From Pontibacter arcticus (GTDB lineage Bacteria > Bacteroidota > Bacteroidia > Cytophagales > Hymenobacteraceae), in contig NZ_QMDV01000001.1 of assembly GCF_003284895.1 (NCBI RefSeq), positions 461,080 through 525,079 of the forward strand: DNA of 64,000 nucleotides, given 5' to 3'. The position numbers were made by a program, and so were the translations under genes. Positions 24,487-33,414 of the stretch are shown piece by piece. The notes beneath the pieces were generated by a model. That model saw only the letters and a program-made list of their open reading frames with translations, searched no databases and was not told the origin of the DNA. Numbering within the stretch: the first letter of the stretch is position 1; the number at the start of each line of letters is the position of its first letter.

Positions 24487-25048
24487 GCTCTTTATATAAA
24501 TTGTCCTGCCGAGAAATCATACTTTGAAGTATGGCTCTCGCTCTTGAATACTGTGATTTTGATGTTCCTTCCGAGATATCCAGCATCTCTGCTATTTCTT
24601 TGTGGTTGTATCCCTCAATGGCATATAAGTTAAATACCATGCGGTAACGGGGGGCCAGGCTCTGGATCATAGTTACCAGCTCATCCATAGTATAACCAGT
24701 CAGGTTTACAGATTCGGAAGGCAGGTTGGTTATTTCTTCGCCCTCGTAAGAAACGGTAAGCAGTTGTTTGTTTCGGATGTGTTTAAGGGCCGTATTCACC
24801 ATGATCCTGCGAATCCAGAACTCCAGCGGGCAATCCTTTTTAAAGGTGTGTATGTTGTTAAAAACCTTTACAAAAGCATCCTGCATCATATCTTCGGCTT
24901 CGAAGGTGGTAGGTGCATAGCGCAGGCAAACCAGCATCATTTTACTGGCATACTGCTCATACAAAAGCCGCTGCATCTCACGCTTACCCGCAAGGCATCC
25001 TTCTAAGAGTTTATCTTCGTCTGATTTTGACTTTGTAAAAAGCTTCAA
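24464..25048 (-). CDS. RNA polymerase ECF sigma factor
   Basis: A 194-residue alternative sigma factor with region 2 (about 15-90, FEAEDMMQDAFVKVFNNI and FWIRRIMVNTALKHIR) and region 4 (about 125-180, HKEIAEMLDISEGTSKSQYSRAR). Its end overlaps the start of the membrane-anchored barrel protein by 23 bp, which indicates translational coupling and a sigma/anti-sigma-type partnership. The regulon is unknown. It is not related closely enough to the sigma factor at 5.7 kb to be a recent copy. Confidence 0.92.
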   Translation of the reverse strand: MKLFTKSKSDEDKLLEGCLAGKREMQRLLYEQYASKMMLVCLRYAPTTFEAEDMMQDAFVKVFNNIHTFKKDCPLEFWIRRIMVNTALKHIRNKQLLTVSYEGEEITNLPSESVNLTGYTMDELVTMIQSLAPRYRMVFNLYAIEGYNHKEIAEMLDISEGTSKSQYSRARAILQSMISRQDNLYKEHVISSKQ

Positions 25049-25354
25049 TGCCTTGCGTTTTATGCCTTACATACCACTAAGAGCACTGCAACGCCAAAAG
25101 GGTTGCAAGCATGCTATAATATTTATCTGATACAGATTTACTACCTGATGAATAACTCTTAAAGATAAAGAAAACGAGATATAAAGAAATTTAAGAAGAG
25201 GTATACTTTAAGGAATTGCAGTTGCAGCTGCTAAAGTATAAACACAGTAGTAATGGCTCTAAATAGCGAAAGCCTCCCAAAGGAGGCTTTCTACAGTTAA
25301 AGTAAGTTTAATTAGTTGTAAATCATCTTAAACCATACTCAACTATCTTTCATA
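25049..25354. other. intergenic region
   Basis: About 305 bp with two TATACTT/AAGTATA copies (near 25203 and 25235), a weak hairpin (25268-25291) and no ORF or RNA gene. Confidence 0.5.
25268..25291 (-). terminator. weak hairpin, possible terminator of the DUF1232 gene
   Basis: 10-bp stem GAAAGCCTCC/GGAGGCTTTC with a 4-nt loop, but no good T tract on the minus side. Confidence 0.45.
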
Positions 25355-25801
25355 TTACAGAAGTTGTATAAACATAAATTTATAGCAGAACATAAAAAGC
25401 AATGTGAGGGCAAGTATCCAGAAATAACCAATTATTCTGTACGCCAACTGGTTATTACCTATCTCTTCGTATGCCTTTAATCTCGTTTCGTTTAATATGG
25501 TCTTATCTATCAGATGATATGAGATACTAAAGCCCAGTGCTACAATAATTACATCATCCAGAAAACCAAATACGGCTACCAAATCCGGAATAAAATCGAT
25601 CGGGCTAAGCGCATAGCCAATAACAAATGCCAGTAACACAGGGATATACCACTTAACGCGGCTATCTTTGTAAGCTAAATAAGACGCGTAAATCTCCGTG
25701 TTAAGTGCGTGCGTTTTTTGTTTAAGAGTATGTAATTGGGCCATAGCAGGTTTGGTTCGGTATAGCCTCTTATACGATGCAAATATAGTTGAAAGTTGCA
25801 C
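25355..25801 (-). CDS. DUF1232 (YkvA-type) membrane protein
   Basis: A 148-residue protein with two or three hydrophobic helices. The central ALSPIDFIPDLVAVFGFLDD motif is the DUF1232 hallmark and sits between helices. An N-terminal helical region precedes it. Function unknown, though YkvA-type proteins are common in bacterial membranes. It follows aroE by 42 bp on the same strand and may share its transcript. Confidence 0.85.
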   Translation of the reverse strand: MQLSTIFASYKRLYRTKPAMAQLHTLKQKTHALNTEIYASYLAYKDSRVKWYIPVLLAFVIGYALSPIDFIPDLVAVFGFLDDVIIVALGFSISYHLIDKTILNETRLKAYEEIGNNQLAYRIIGYFWILALTLLFMFCYKFMFIQLL

Positions 25802-25843
25802 ATAATCATGGCATTAACCCATGAACTTAATTGTACTATTTTC

Positions 25844-26572
25844 TTATTCCTGCCAGATTGCCCACGCTTCCTTTGCCTGCCGGTATAACATAGGCAGGCC
25901 GCTCAGCACTTTTGCGCCCTTGTCTAGTCCTTTTTGCATGAGTAAGGTAGTTTCCGGATTGTACACCAGATCGTAAATATAGTGCTGCGGTGTTATACTT
26001 TGGAAAGGCAGCAATGGTACTGTATCCTGATCGGGAAACATACCCAGTGGTGTTGTATTAATGATCAGATCATACTTTTGTAACACTCCCTGGTCTATTT
26101 GCTCATAAGTAAGTGCGTTGTTACCACCCTGCCTGCTAACAGAAGTATATAGTATTCCCAAATCCTGCAGCGCTACGCAAACTGCTTTGGCTGCGCCACC
26201 TGTACCTAGCACCAAGGCCTTACCCGCACCAGTATAAAACTCCGAAAGGGTCGCGCTGAAGCCAATGTAATCGGTATTAAAGCCTTTGGTTTTTCCATTG
26301 GATATCCTGATCGTATTTACTGCGCCAATGCGTGCAGCTGCTTCGTCCAGTTCATCCAGGAAAGGAATAACAGCTTCTTTGTAAGGAATAGTTACGTTGA
26401 GGCCGACAAGTTCCGGCTCCTTTGCAAGCAGGCCGGGCAGCTCATTTATACTTTCCAGTTCGTATAGATCATATGCGGCATCATGTATACTTTCATTTTT
26501 AAATTTTTCGGTGAAATAGCGTTTAGAGAACGAATGCCCCAGCTTTTTACCGATCAGACCATACTTGCGCAT
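25844..26572 (-). CDS. aroE: shikimate dehydrogenase
   Basis: NADPH-dependent reduction of 3-dehydroshikimate in aromatic amino acid synthesis. The 242-residue length is usual for the short Bacteroidota forms. The substrate site GKKLGHSFSKRYF, the catalytic region NVTIPYKEAVIPFLDELD (Lys of NVTIPYK), and the nucleotide-binding LGTGGAAKAV are present. DxxYNPxxT appears as DLVYNPETT. Upstream lies the terminator of the comA-type gene, so aroE probably has its own promoter. Confidence 0.96.
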   Translation of the reverse strand: MRKYGLIGKKLGHSFSKRYFTEKFKNESIHDAAYDLYELESINELPGLLAKEPELVGLNVTIPYKEAVIPFLDELDEAAARIGAVNTIRISNGKTKGFNTDYIGFSATLSEFYTGAGKALVLGTGGAAKAVCVALQDLGILYTSVSRQGGNNALTYEQIDQGVLQKYDLIINTTPLGMFPDQDTVPLLPFQSITPQHYIYDLVYNPETTLLMQKGLDKGAKVLSGLPMLYRQAKEAWAIWQE

Positions 26573-26622
26573 AAGCTACAATTCCGTTAAAAGATGTTAG
26601 AAAGTATAAACCTGTTAAAACA

Positions 26623-26656
26623 AAATTGCCCGTTCGGTAGCTCCGACGGGCAATTT
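26623..26656 (-). terminator. terminator of the phosphosulfolactate synthase gene
   Basis: 11-bp stem AAATTGCCCGT/ACGGGCAATTT (26623-26633 with 26646-26656), then TTTTGTTTT on the minus strand, 21 bp after the stop. An AAGTATAAACC copy follows immediately. Confidence 0.8.
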
Positions 26657-26676
26657 ACTATTTCTATATTTTTGAT

Positions 26677-27462
26677 TTAGCAATCTTTCAGGTTACCAGT
26701 TTCCTGGTTCAGGAAATGAAAGAACGTATCGCCGCGTAAGCCAAGACGTACAGTTTCGAGTGGTACGATTTCGCTTGGCGCAATATTTCCCAGATTTACG
26801 TTAGCGCCCAGCAGTTTCACAAACCATACTTGCTGTGCTTTTATAGGAGCTTCCCAGATTATCTTTTCAAACGGAATTTTGGTCAGGATCTCTTCTACCA
26901 GGCCGCTTCTTACCTCGCCCGTAGACCGGAATAAACCAACATTACCACCTTCGCGGGCTTCCCCGATCACTTTCCAGGCGCCTGCATCCAGTTCGGCCTG
27001 CATCAGGTTTATCCACTTATAAGGCGGAATAATCTTCTCTGCATCTTTCGACCCCACCTCAGATAATACAGTTACCTGCTCTGCCAGGGTTTTAATATAG
27101 CCGCACTTCAGATCATGGTCCAGTTCAATCGAGCCATCCGATACTTCAGCGAACGTCATTTTATACTTGTCCAGCACGCGGCGGTAATCATCAAACTGAT
27201 TGCGCACGATAAATGCTTCGAAAAGTGTGCCTCCAAAATAAGTTGGAATGCCGGCTGCGCGGTAAACATCCAGCTTTTTCTCCAGGTTTGGCACAACATA
27301 CGATGTACCCCAACCCAACTTCACGATATCAACATACTCTCCGGCTACTTCCAGAAAATCTTCTACTTCCCGGATGCTCAGGCCTTTGTCCATGGCCATC
27401 GTGAAACCTCTTTCACGTGGTTTAACTTCACGTGCAGGCAGACTGTTCAAACTATAGTTCAT
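26677..27462 (-). CDS. phosphosulfolactate synthase (ComA family)
   Basis: Adds sulfite to phosphoenolpyruvate to make phosphosulfolactate, the first step of coenzyme M synthesis in methanogens; the fold is a TIM barrel. The 261-residue protein has VDIVKLGWGTSYV (the conserved Lys strand), GGTLFEAFI, AEVSDGSIEL and VIGEAREGGNVGLF, as in the family. In Bacteroidota with no coenzyme M, the sulfonate probably feeds cysteate and sulfonolipids (capnines); that is inference. It starts 6 bp after the TPR gene and ends at a terminator, so the two form a pair. Confidence 0.92.
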   Translation of the reverse strand: MNYSLNSLPAREVKPRERGFTMAMDKGLSIREVEDFLEVAGEYVDIVKLGWGTSYVVPNLEKKLDVYRAAGIPTYFGGTLFEAFIVRNQFDDYRRVLDKYKMTFAEVSDGSIELDHDLKCGYIKTLAEQVTVLSEVGSKDAEKIIPPYKWINLMQAELDAGAWKVIGEAREGGNVGLFRSTGEVRSGLVEEILTKIPFEKIIWEAPIKAQQVWFVKLLGANVNLGNIAPSEIVPLETVRLGLRGDTFFHFLNQETGNLKDC

Positions 27463-27468
27463 GTAATT

Positions 27469-28872
27469 TTATTTGCGGTACTGGTCAATTAATCGGGCTA
27501 AGGCACGCTGCGATTCCAGTTCAGGAAAGAACTCGAACAGCAGCTTGTGCTTATCGAAGTCCAAAATTAATGCATTTTCCAGATAATTGTATGCTTCGCG
27601 GTATTTTCCTGCAGAAAGCATGTACGCGCACGCTCTGTAGTATAACTCAGCCTCGTTGGGCTGCAGTTCTATGGCGTTCAGTATAATATCGATCGCTTCC
27701 TCAAAATTGCCCTGCTCATATAAGATAATAGACCAGTTGAGATAAATGTTCTTATCATCCGGCTGAATCTCGGCGGCTTTTGCATAGCTTTCCAGTGCAG
27801 AAACCACATGCCCCACATGATACTCGGCGGCGGCCAGCGCTACCCAGTATTCCGGACTATCATCGTACAGGTCTACTGCTTTTTTAAAGAAATGTATAGC
27901 TTCGTACCACTTACCCTGCGCATCCAGAATAACACCGATCCCAAACCAGGCTTCGTCCATTTCCTGGTCCAGGTCGATGGCTTTCTGATAGTAGCGCCGC
28001 GAAAGGTCCCATTGCAGCAGCTTTTCGTAGCACTCCCCGATGTTGCAGAACGCCTCAGCTGATGGCCCGCCATGCTCTACAATGGCATTGAAGCCTTCGA
28101 TCGCTTTGGTGTATTGCCCCAGAAAAACATAGGCATTTGCCATGTTGTTGTAAGCCGTAATAAAATCGGGTTTGATGATGGTAGCATAATCGTAAGCGGC
28201 AATGGCTTTGTCGTAAATACCCATCTTGTTGTACACATTCCCTAAGTTAAACCAGGCTACATACGAGTAAGGATCTTTATCAACAAACTCCTGAAAGAAA
28301 CCGACGTGCTCTTTAATGGTGCCGGTTAGCTCCATGCAGTAAATTACTTCCTGCATCGCTGCCTCGTTCTCAATATTAAGGGCAATGCACTTTTTGTAAT
28401 ACTTGATGGCCGATTCGAATTTAGCCCAGCTCTGGTAAGCCAATGCAATGTTAAAGTATATATCATCGCGGTCGTCGGCGTAGGCAAGGGCTTTCTTAAA
28501 ATGATCTATGGCATCGCGGTAATCGCCCCGCTGCGTAAAAATAATACCCAGCGTTAAGTATACATCCGGATTGGCGGGCTCTACCTGCGCTACTTCGTTA
28601 ATTACTGTAAGGGCATCATCAAAATTACCGGACATAGCCAGCAACTGCGCCTTGTCTATCTGCAGCTCCCACGAAAAAGGATATTGCATGATAGCAGAGT
28701 TGCAGGCTGCCAAGGCTTTGGTGTAATCAAAGTTTATGGTATAATGATCTATGATAAATTCATAATCGCTTAAATCGAAAAAAACGGTTTCATTTGTTCC
28801 GAGCATCTGCTCAAACCGTTGTATCAGTTCCAGCTCTTCGCTGTTGTCGTCAAAGTTGTCTTTCATCTCCAA
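27469..28872 (-). CDS. tetratricopeptide repeat protein
   Basis: A 467-residue protein made almost entirely of about 34-residue TPR helix pairs (roughly residues 35-460), which usually scaffold protein-protein contacts. Repeats include YFNIALAYQSWAKFESAIKY and AWFNLGNVYNKMGIYDKAIA. No signal peptide was seen, so it is probably cytoplasmic. It precedes the ComA-family gene by 6 bp; this pairing suggests co-expression but not a shared reaction. Start 28872 is an ATG (MEMKDNF); the second Met is also possible. Confidence 0.92.
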   Translation of the reverse strand: MEMKDNFDDNSEELELIQRFEQMLGTNETVFFDLSDYEFIIDHYTINFDYTKALAACNSAIMQYPFSWELQIDKAQLLAMSGNFDDALTVINEVAQVEPANPDVYLTLGIIFTQRGDYRDAIDHFKKALAYADDRDDIYFNIALAYQSWAKFESAIKYYKKCIALNIENEAAMQEVIYCMELTGTIKEHVGFFQEFVDKDPYSYVAWFNLGNVYNKMGIYDKAIAAYDYATIIKPDFITAYNNMANAYVFLGQYTKAIEGFNAIVEHGGPSAEAFCNIGECYEKLLQWDLSRRYYQKAIDLDQEMDEAWFGIGVILDAQGKWYEAIHFFKKAVDLYDDSPEYWVALAAAEYHVGHVVSALESYAKAAEIQPDDKNIYLNWSIILYEQGNFEEAIDIILNAIELQPNEAELYYRACAYMLSAGKYREAYNYLENALILDFDKHKLLFEFFPELESQRALARLIDQYRK

Positions 28873-28941
28873 TATCCAACAGGCTGCAAAAACAGCCTTT
28901 CCTAACTACATTTTAAGAAGGCAAATAGTTTAATGGTTATA

Positions 28942-29934
28942 CTACCTGCCAGGTGCGGCTGCTGCTGTCCTGAAATTTTCCAGAAGCTGCGCGCAGCACC
29001 ATGCAACAGAGGCACTCACAGGCCTGAATTGTATGTTTGTTACTTTTGAAACTTTCCGGTTGCTGAACACATGGTTTTTGGATGCAACCCGAGCCGTTTC
29101 TTTTGTGATAAGTGGCCGGCTGCCGGTTAATAAAGATCTGAGGTGTTCGGCGCGCCATATTATTTCAGAAATGGCCGACGGCACTTTAATGGAAGGCGCT
29201 TTCTTGCCAAAACACGCTGCCATTTGCCCGAAAAATTCTTTATAAGTTACTTTTTCCGAAGTCAGGATAAACCGTTCTGCCGTTGTTTCCGAAAAAGTAA
29301 GCTTTAGCATGGCTTCCACCACATCGCGTACATCTACAAAGTTGGCAGCGCCATCGGTATAAAACGTATTCTCGTTGTACACATATTTAAACAACTGTGT
29401 GCTGCTTCTGTTCCAGTCTGCGGGCCCTAAAACCACCGATGGGTTTACGATTACAGCATTTAATCCTTCGGATATGCCCCGCCATACTTCCAGCTCGCCA
29501 AAGTATTTAGAACTTGCATAAGCAGAGTGTTCGTCTGCAGCATCCCATTTATTTTTTTCGGTGAGCACGTCTGCGGTTCTGGAGTGACCAATAGCAGCGA
29601 TAGAGCTTACATGGCAGAGTTTTATACTTTCGTGGGCAAGACACGCATTTACGATGTTGGCCGTACCCTCTATGTTCACCTGCTTCAGAAGTTCTTTATC
29701 CTGCGGCGCATAAGATACAAGTCCAGCGCAATGGAAAACATACTGAACACCTTCCAAAGCATCTCTCAAAAACAAAGGATCCAGGATATCGCCTTCGGCC
29801 CATTGTGCTTTTTCTGCCTGCGGGAATTGCGGGATTTGATTGCGGTAAATAGCCCTTACCTCGTGCCCACGCGCGATAAGTGTTTCGATCAGGAAACTTC
29901 CTATTAAGCCACTGCCTCCTGTTACCAGAACCAT
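28942..29934 (-). CDS. NAD-dependent epimerase/dehydratase (extended SDR)
   Basis: A 330-residue Rossmann protein of the extended short-chain dehydrogenase group. The dinucleotide loop VTGGSGLIGSF opens the protein, HVSSIAAIG holds the Ser of the active site, and SAYASSKYFGE holds the catalytic YxxxK. The C-terminal part binds substrate; it is atypical beyond residue 280 (short Ala/Arg ending). The substrate could be a nucleotide sugar or a dihydroflavonol/steroid-like compound and cannot be settled here. It lies 32 bp after the CpsB-type gene and 69 bp before the TPR gene on the same strand, suggesting one transcript. Confidence 0.88.
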   Translation of the reverse strand: MVLVTGGSGLIGSFLIETLIARGHEVRAIYRNQIPQFPQAEKAQWAEGDILDPLFLRDALEGVQYVFHCAGLVSYAPQDKELLKQVNIEGTANIVNACLAHESIKLCHVSSIAAIGHSRTADVLTEKNKWDAADEHSAYASSKYFGELEVWRGISEGLNAVIVNPSVVLGPADWNRSSTQLFKYVYNENTFYTDGAANFVDVRDVVEAMLKLTFSETTAERFILTSEKVTYKEFFGQMAACFGKKAPSIKVPSAISEIIWRAEHLRSLLTGSRPLITKETARVASKNHVFSNRKVSKVTNIQFRPVSASVAWCCAQLLENFRTAAAAPGR

Positions 29935-29966
29935 TGTTACGGATTTTTAAAAGTAGGAAGCTTCAT

Positions 29967-30713
29967 TTATAATTGCTGGTTACGCAGTGGTAAAGCCAGT
30001 ATTTTAGCGTAATATTTGCTGTTGAGCACCTTCCAGAGTGTGTTGGTATGCTTATGCCCATGTGTATCGGAACCAACAAAATCTACTAAACCTTCATCTA
30101 TCAATAACTCTGCCTGTGTTTTGGCGTTGGGCGTATAATAGCCGGTTAGCGAGTTTAAGTTTGGTTGAAACAGAACACCCAGTTCGCGCAGCGAGGCAAG
30201 CTCATTAAATTTACCATAAAAGTATGAATACCGCTCCGGATGAGCCAGCACCGGATTGTAACCGTTCGAGCGCATCTTAAAAATAGCTTCGCGCAGGTTT
30301 AGCGGCTCGTTCAGGAAAGATGTCTCGAATAGCAGATAGTTATTTCCGAACGTCAATAACTCTTCGCCGGCATCCAGTTTCTGCAAAAGGCCTTCGTCCA
30401 GGTAATATTCGGCAGCACAGCCCAACTCCATCTCAATGCCGGCCTGCGTTACTGCGGATTGCAGTAATTGCAATTTTTCGCGGATGCCCTGCGGCGTATT
30501 TTTGTAGAAGTCGTTCATGATGTGCGGCGTCATGATCAGCTTTCTATAGCCCAAAGCCTTCATGGCCTGTACCAACTCTAAAGACTGTTCCAGGTTCTCT
30601 GATCCGTCATCGAGGCCCGGCAGAATATGGGAATGCATATCCACACCAATAGCGCTGAAGGATTCCTCCTGCGCCACGTTCCCATTAAACAGACTCTTTA
30701 GGTAATGTATCAT
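29967..30713 (-). CDS. CpsB/CapC-type tyrosine-protein phosphatase (PHP fold)
   Basis: A 248-residue metal-dependent phosphatase of the PHP superfamily; relatives dephosphorylate tyrosine kinases that control capsule or exopolysaccharide assembly. Metal ligands are visible in DMHSHILPGLDDGS (HxH), MTPHIM, LAHPERY and GSDTHG. The 30-residue N-terminal extension before DMHSH is short and polar. It is first of a minus-strand run with the epimerase, TPR and ComA-family genes. No tyrosine kinase lies in the window, so its partner is unknown. Confidence 0.9.
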   Translation of the reverse strand: MIHYLKSLFNGNVAQEESFSAIGVDMHSHILPGLDDGSENLEQSLELVQAMKALGYRKLIMTPHIMNDFYKNTPQGIREKLQLLQSAVTQAGIEMELGCAAEYYLDEGLLQKLDAGEELLTFGNNYLLFETSFLNEPLNLREAIFKMRSNGYNPVLAHPERYSYFYGKFNELASLRELGVLFQPNLNSLTGYYTPNAKTQAELLIDEGLVDFVGSDTHGHKHTNTLWKVLNSKYYAKILALPLRNQQL

Positions 30714-30865
30714 CTTTTGGCCTCCTGCGCCTTTGGCATTTTAGCCTTAGAGGTGCAAACTAACTTCAAAATAAAGCAAATTTAAGGCGGCATCAAAATA
30801 CATGCCTTTTATGCCTTAAACAAGTATAATTATACCTTCGCTTACGTCAATTTATACCTGGCAGA

Positions 30866-30896
30866 TTGGCTCTTTGGCTGTAATTGCCTAACTTTG
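30866..30896 (+). promoter_or_regulatory. acyl-CoA dehydrogenase promoter
   Basis: TTG (30866-30868), 20 nt, then TAACTTTG (30889-30896): a full Bacteroidota -33/-7 pair, about 60 bp before the ATG at 30956. Confidence 0.75.
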
Positions 30897-30955
30897 TAAA
30901 CGATGGCATGTGTAGGCCTTGTAAATACACAACAAAACACTACAAAAAACTACGA

Positions 30956-32095
30956 ATGGATTTTAAAGCTACTGAAAACCAGCGCATGATCGCGGACATG
31001 ATCCGTGAATTTGGCGCCAAACAAATCAAGCCAAAAATGCGCGAGTGGGACGACAGCCAGGAATTTCCGGTGGAAATATTTAAGCAGTTAGGCGAGCTTG
31101 GCCTGATGGGCGTGCTGGTACCAACGGAGTATGGCGGGTCTGGTTTCGGATACCTGGAGTATGTTACAGCCATTGCAGAACTTTCTAAGATTGATGGCTC
31201 TATCGGACTTTCGATGGCAGCGCACAACTCGCTTTGCACCGGCCATATCCTGCAGTTCGGAAACGAAGCGCAAAAGCAAAAATACTTACCAAAGCTGGCA
31301 ACTGCCGAGTGGATTGGCGCATGGGGCTTAACAGAGCCGAATACTGGTTCTGATGCCGGTAACATGCGTACGGTTGCTGTGCAGGATGGCGATTATTGGG
31401 TAATTAACGGAGCCAAAAACTTTATTACACACGGCAAAAGCGGTAACGTGGCTGTTGTAATTGTACGTACCGGCGAAGTAGGCGATTCGCATGGCATGAC
31501 TGCTTTTGTAATCGAAAAAGGTACTCCAGGTTTCAGTGCAGGCCGCAAAGAAGATAAAATGGGCATGCGTGCTTCTGAAACAACAGAGCTTATCTTCCAG
31601 GATTGCCGCATACACAAAGACCAGATTCTGGGCAATGTAGGTGAAGGCTTTATTCAGTCGATGAAAGTGCTGGATGGTGGCCGTATTTCTATTGCAGCTT
31701 TATCATTGGGTATTGCGCAAGGTGCTTTTGAGGCTGCTTTAGCGTATTCACAGGAGCGCCACCAGTTCGATAAGCCGATCTCATCTTTCCAGGGCATCGC
31801 TTTTAAACTGGCTGATATGGCAACCGAGATCGAAGCTGCGTCTTTGTTAACCTACCAGGCTGCTGATATGAAGAACCGAGGCTTAAACGTGAACAAAGAA
31901 TCGGCTATGGCAAAACTGTACGCATCTGAAGTTGCTGTAAGAACAGCGAACGAAGGTGTTCAGATTTTCGGTGGCTACGGCTTCACGAAAGATTACCCGG
32001 CAGAGAAGTATTACCGCGATTCTAAACTTTGCACGATTGGCGAAGGAACCAGTGAGATACAGAAACTGGTTATATCAAGAGCTATACTTAAGTAA
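30956..32095 (+). CDS. acyl-CoA dehydrogenase
   Basis: FAD-dependent enzyme that introduces the alpha-beta double bond in beta-oxidation or amino-acid breakdown. The 379-residue protein has GAWGLTEPNTGSDAG (FAD/substrate loop), the C-terminal FGGYGFTKDYPAEKYYRD and IGEGTSEIQKL with the catalytic Glu. The start is the ATG at 30956 (MDFKATENQ); a longer TTG version from 30884 would run back into the promoter. The acyl-chain preference (short-chain likely) cannot be read from sequence. It is alone and has no motif copies except at its 3' end. Confidence 0.94.
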   Translation: MDFKATENQRMIADMIREFGAKQIKPKMREWDDSQEFPVEIFKQLGELGLMGVLVPTEYGGSGFGYLEYVTAIAELSKIDGSIGLSMAAHNSLCTGHILQFGNEAQKQKYLPKLATAEWIGAWGLTEPNTGSDAGNMRTVAVQDGDYWVINGAKNFITHGKSGNVAVVIVRTGEVGDSHGMTAFVIEKGTPGFSAGRKEDKMGMRASETTELIFQDCRIHKDQILGNVGEGFIQSMKVLDGGRISIAALSLGIAQGAFEAALAYSQERHQFDKPISSFQGIAFKLADMATEIEAASLLTYQAADMKNRGLNVNKESAMAKLYASEVAVRTANEGVQIFGGYGFTKDYPAEKYYRDSKLCTIGEGTSEIQKLVISRAILK

Positions 32096-32111
32096 TACCG
32101 CTGAAATGTGC

Positions 32112-32142
32112 CTCTAAAGTATAAACCAGCGGTACTTTTGAG
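32112..32142 (+). terminator. weak hairpin after the acyl-CoA dehydrogenase gene
   Basis: Ten-bp arms with one mismatch (32112-32121 with 32133-32142) followed by an AT-rich run. The arm and loop contain the dispersed AAGTATAAACC. Confidence 0.4.
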
Positions 32143-32180
32143 AATATTTTATACTTCGAAATAAAAAAACATTCAAACTG

Positions 32181-32212
32181 TTGATTTTTAAGTAAAAGCT
32201 TGCTTAAATTTG
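32181..32212 (+). promoter_or_regulatory. rpsU promoter
   Basis: TTG (32181-32183), 21 nt, TAAATTTG (32205-32212), then C: a strong Bacteroidota -33/-7 pair, 32 bp before the rpsU start. Confidence 0.78.
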
Positions 32213-32244
32213 CATCCCTAATTCTAAGAGACGAGAACTAAAAA

Positions 32245-32439
32245 ATGATTATTGTAAACGTAAAAGATAACGAGTCAGTAGACCGCGCATTAAAGAGATT
32301 TAAGAAAAAATTCGAAAGAACTGGTGTTCTTAAAGAGCTTAGAGCAAGAACTTTTTTCTTGAAACCATCTATTTCTAAAAGAAAGCAGAAGGAAAGAGCT
32401 AAGTATAAGCAAACGCTTTTCGCAAAGGAAAACTACTAG
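32245..32439 (+). CDS. rpsU: 30S ribosomal protein S21
   Basis: Small-subunit protein bS21, 64 residues, very basic (many K and R), which fits near the 3' end of 16S rRNA. VNVKDNESVDRALKRFKKK is the usual N-terminus. In Bacteroidota the S21 contact helps hide the anti-Shine-Dalgarno sequence, in line with the lack of Shine-Dalgarno sites in this window. It has a strong promoter and is followed 71 bp later by xerC and then hpf, a conserved local order. Confidence 0.96.
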   Translation: MIIVNVKDNESVDRALKRFKKKFERTGVLKELRARTFFLKPSISKRKQKERAKYKQTLFAKENY

Positions 32440-32510
32440 TCTTTCGTAGCTACATATTTTATTTTTCCATAACTTAGTATACCTGCTGTTTAAGTAGGGT
32501 ATACTAAGTT

Positions 32511-33389
32511 ATGGAATTATTTTTTAAGTACCTGCAATACGAAAAGCGGTATAGCCCGCACACCCTTACCTCCTATCATACCGATCTGGGACAGTTTGCG
32601 CTGTACCTGGAGCAAGTATACCAGATTACTGATGCTGCCGAGGCAGATCATACAATCATTCGTTCCTGGCTCCTGACGCTTGTTCAAAACAACATCCAGC
32701 CCAGATCAATCAACCGCAAGATAGCCTGCCTCCGGTCTTACTACCGCTTTCTGCTTGCCCAGCAACGGATTCCGGCAAACCCCATGCTTCGTATTAAAGC
32801 ACCAAAAGCTTCTAAAAAGCTGCCTGCTTTTGTAGCCGAAGAGCCTTTCAATAATTTCCTGGATAGCTTTACTTTTGAAGATTCTTTCGAAGGGCAACGC
32901 GACAGACTTATACTTGAGTTTCTGTACGGAACGGGTATGCGATTAGCAGAACTTATAAATGTGACAGAGGCTGATGTAAACTTTTCGGCTAAAACAGTGC
33001 GTGTGCTGGGCAAAGGGAACAAAGAAAGAATACTGCCCCTGAACGAGTCTTTGGTACAAAGTATAAGCAGTTATTTGAAGTATAAGAAAAGCCTGCAGGC
33101 AGATAACAATTCTGAAAAGCTCCTCGTTACTACTAAAGCACTTCCACTATATCCGAAGTTTGTTTATCGTGTTGTAAAAAAACATATTAGCTTGGTAACC
33201 ACATCCGAACATAATAGCCCGCACGTGCTGCGCCATTCTTTTGCTACACACTTATTAAACAAAGGCGCAGACCTGAATGCTATAAAGGAATTACTTGGCC
33301 ATGCCAGCCTTGCTGCCACGCAGGTTTATACCCATAATTCGATTGAGCGGCTTAAATCAATTTTTGAGAAAGCTCACCCAAAAGCATAA
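32511..33389 (+). CDS. xerC: tyrosine recombinase XerC/XerD type
   Basis: Site-specific recombinase that resolves chromosome dimers at dif. The 292-residue protein has an N-terminal SAM-like DNA-binding domain (about 1-85) and a C-terminal catalytic domain. Catalytic residues are visible: R144 (GTGMRLAEL), K168 (LGKGNKER), H238 and R241 (HVLRHS), H264 (LLGHASL) and the nucleophile Y273 (QVYTH). Its place between rpsU and hpf is conserved in Bacteroidota, so this is the housekeeping enzyme, not a mobile-element integrase. Confidence 0.92.
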   Translation: MELFFKYLQYEKRYSPHTLTSYHTDLGQFALYLEQVYQITDAAEADHTIIRSWLLTLVQNNIQPRSINRKIACLRSYYRFLLAQQRIPANPMLRIKAPKASKKLPAFVAEEPFNNFLDSFTFEDSFEGQRDRLILEFLYGTGMRLAELINVTEADVNFSAKTVRVLGKGNKERILPLNESLVQSISSYLKYKKSLQADNNSEKLLVTTKALPLYPKFVYRVVKKHISLVTTSEHNSPHVLRHSFATHLLNKGADLNAIKELLGHASLAATQVYTHNSIERLKSIFEKAHPKA

Positions 33390-33414
33390 GTTTAATCTTT
33401 TAATTTTAATGATT

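Noticed and set aside
30884-30955. N-terminal extension of the acyl-CoA dehydrogenase
   Set aside because: It would begin inside the -7 box and add residues unlike the family; the ATG at 30956 is preferred.
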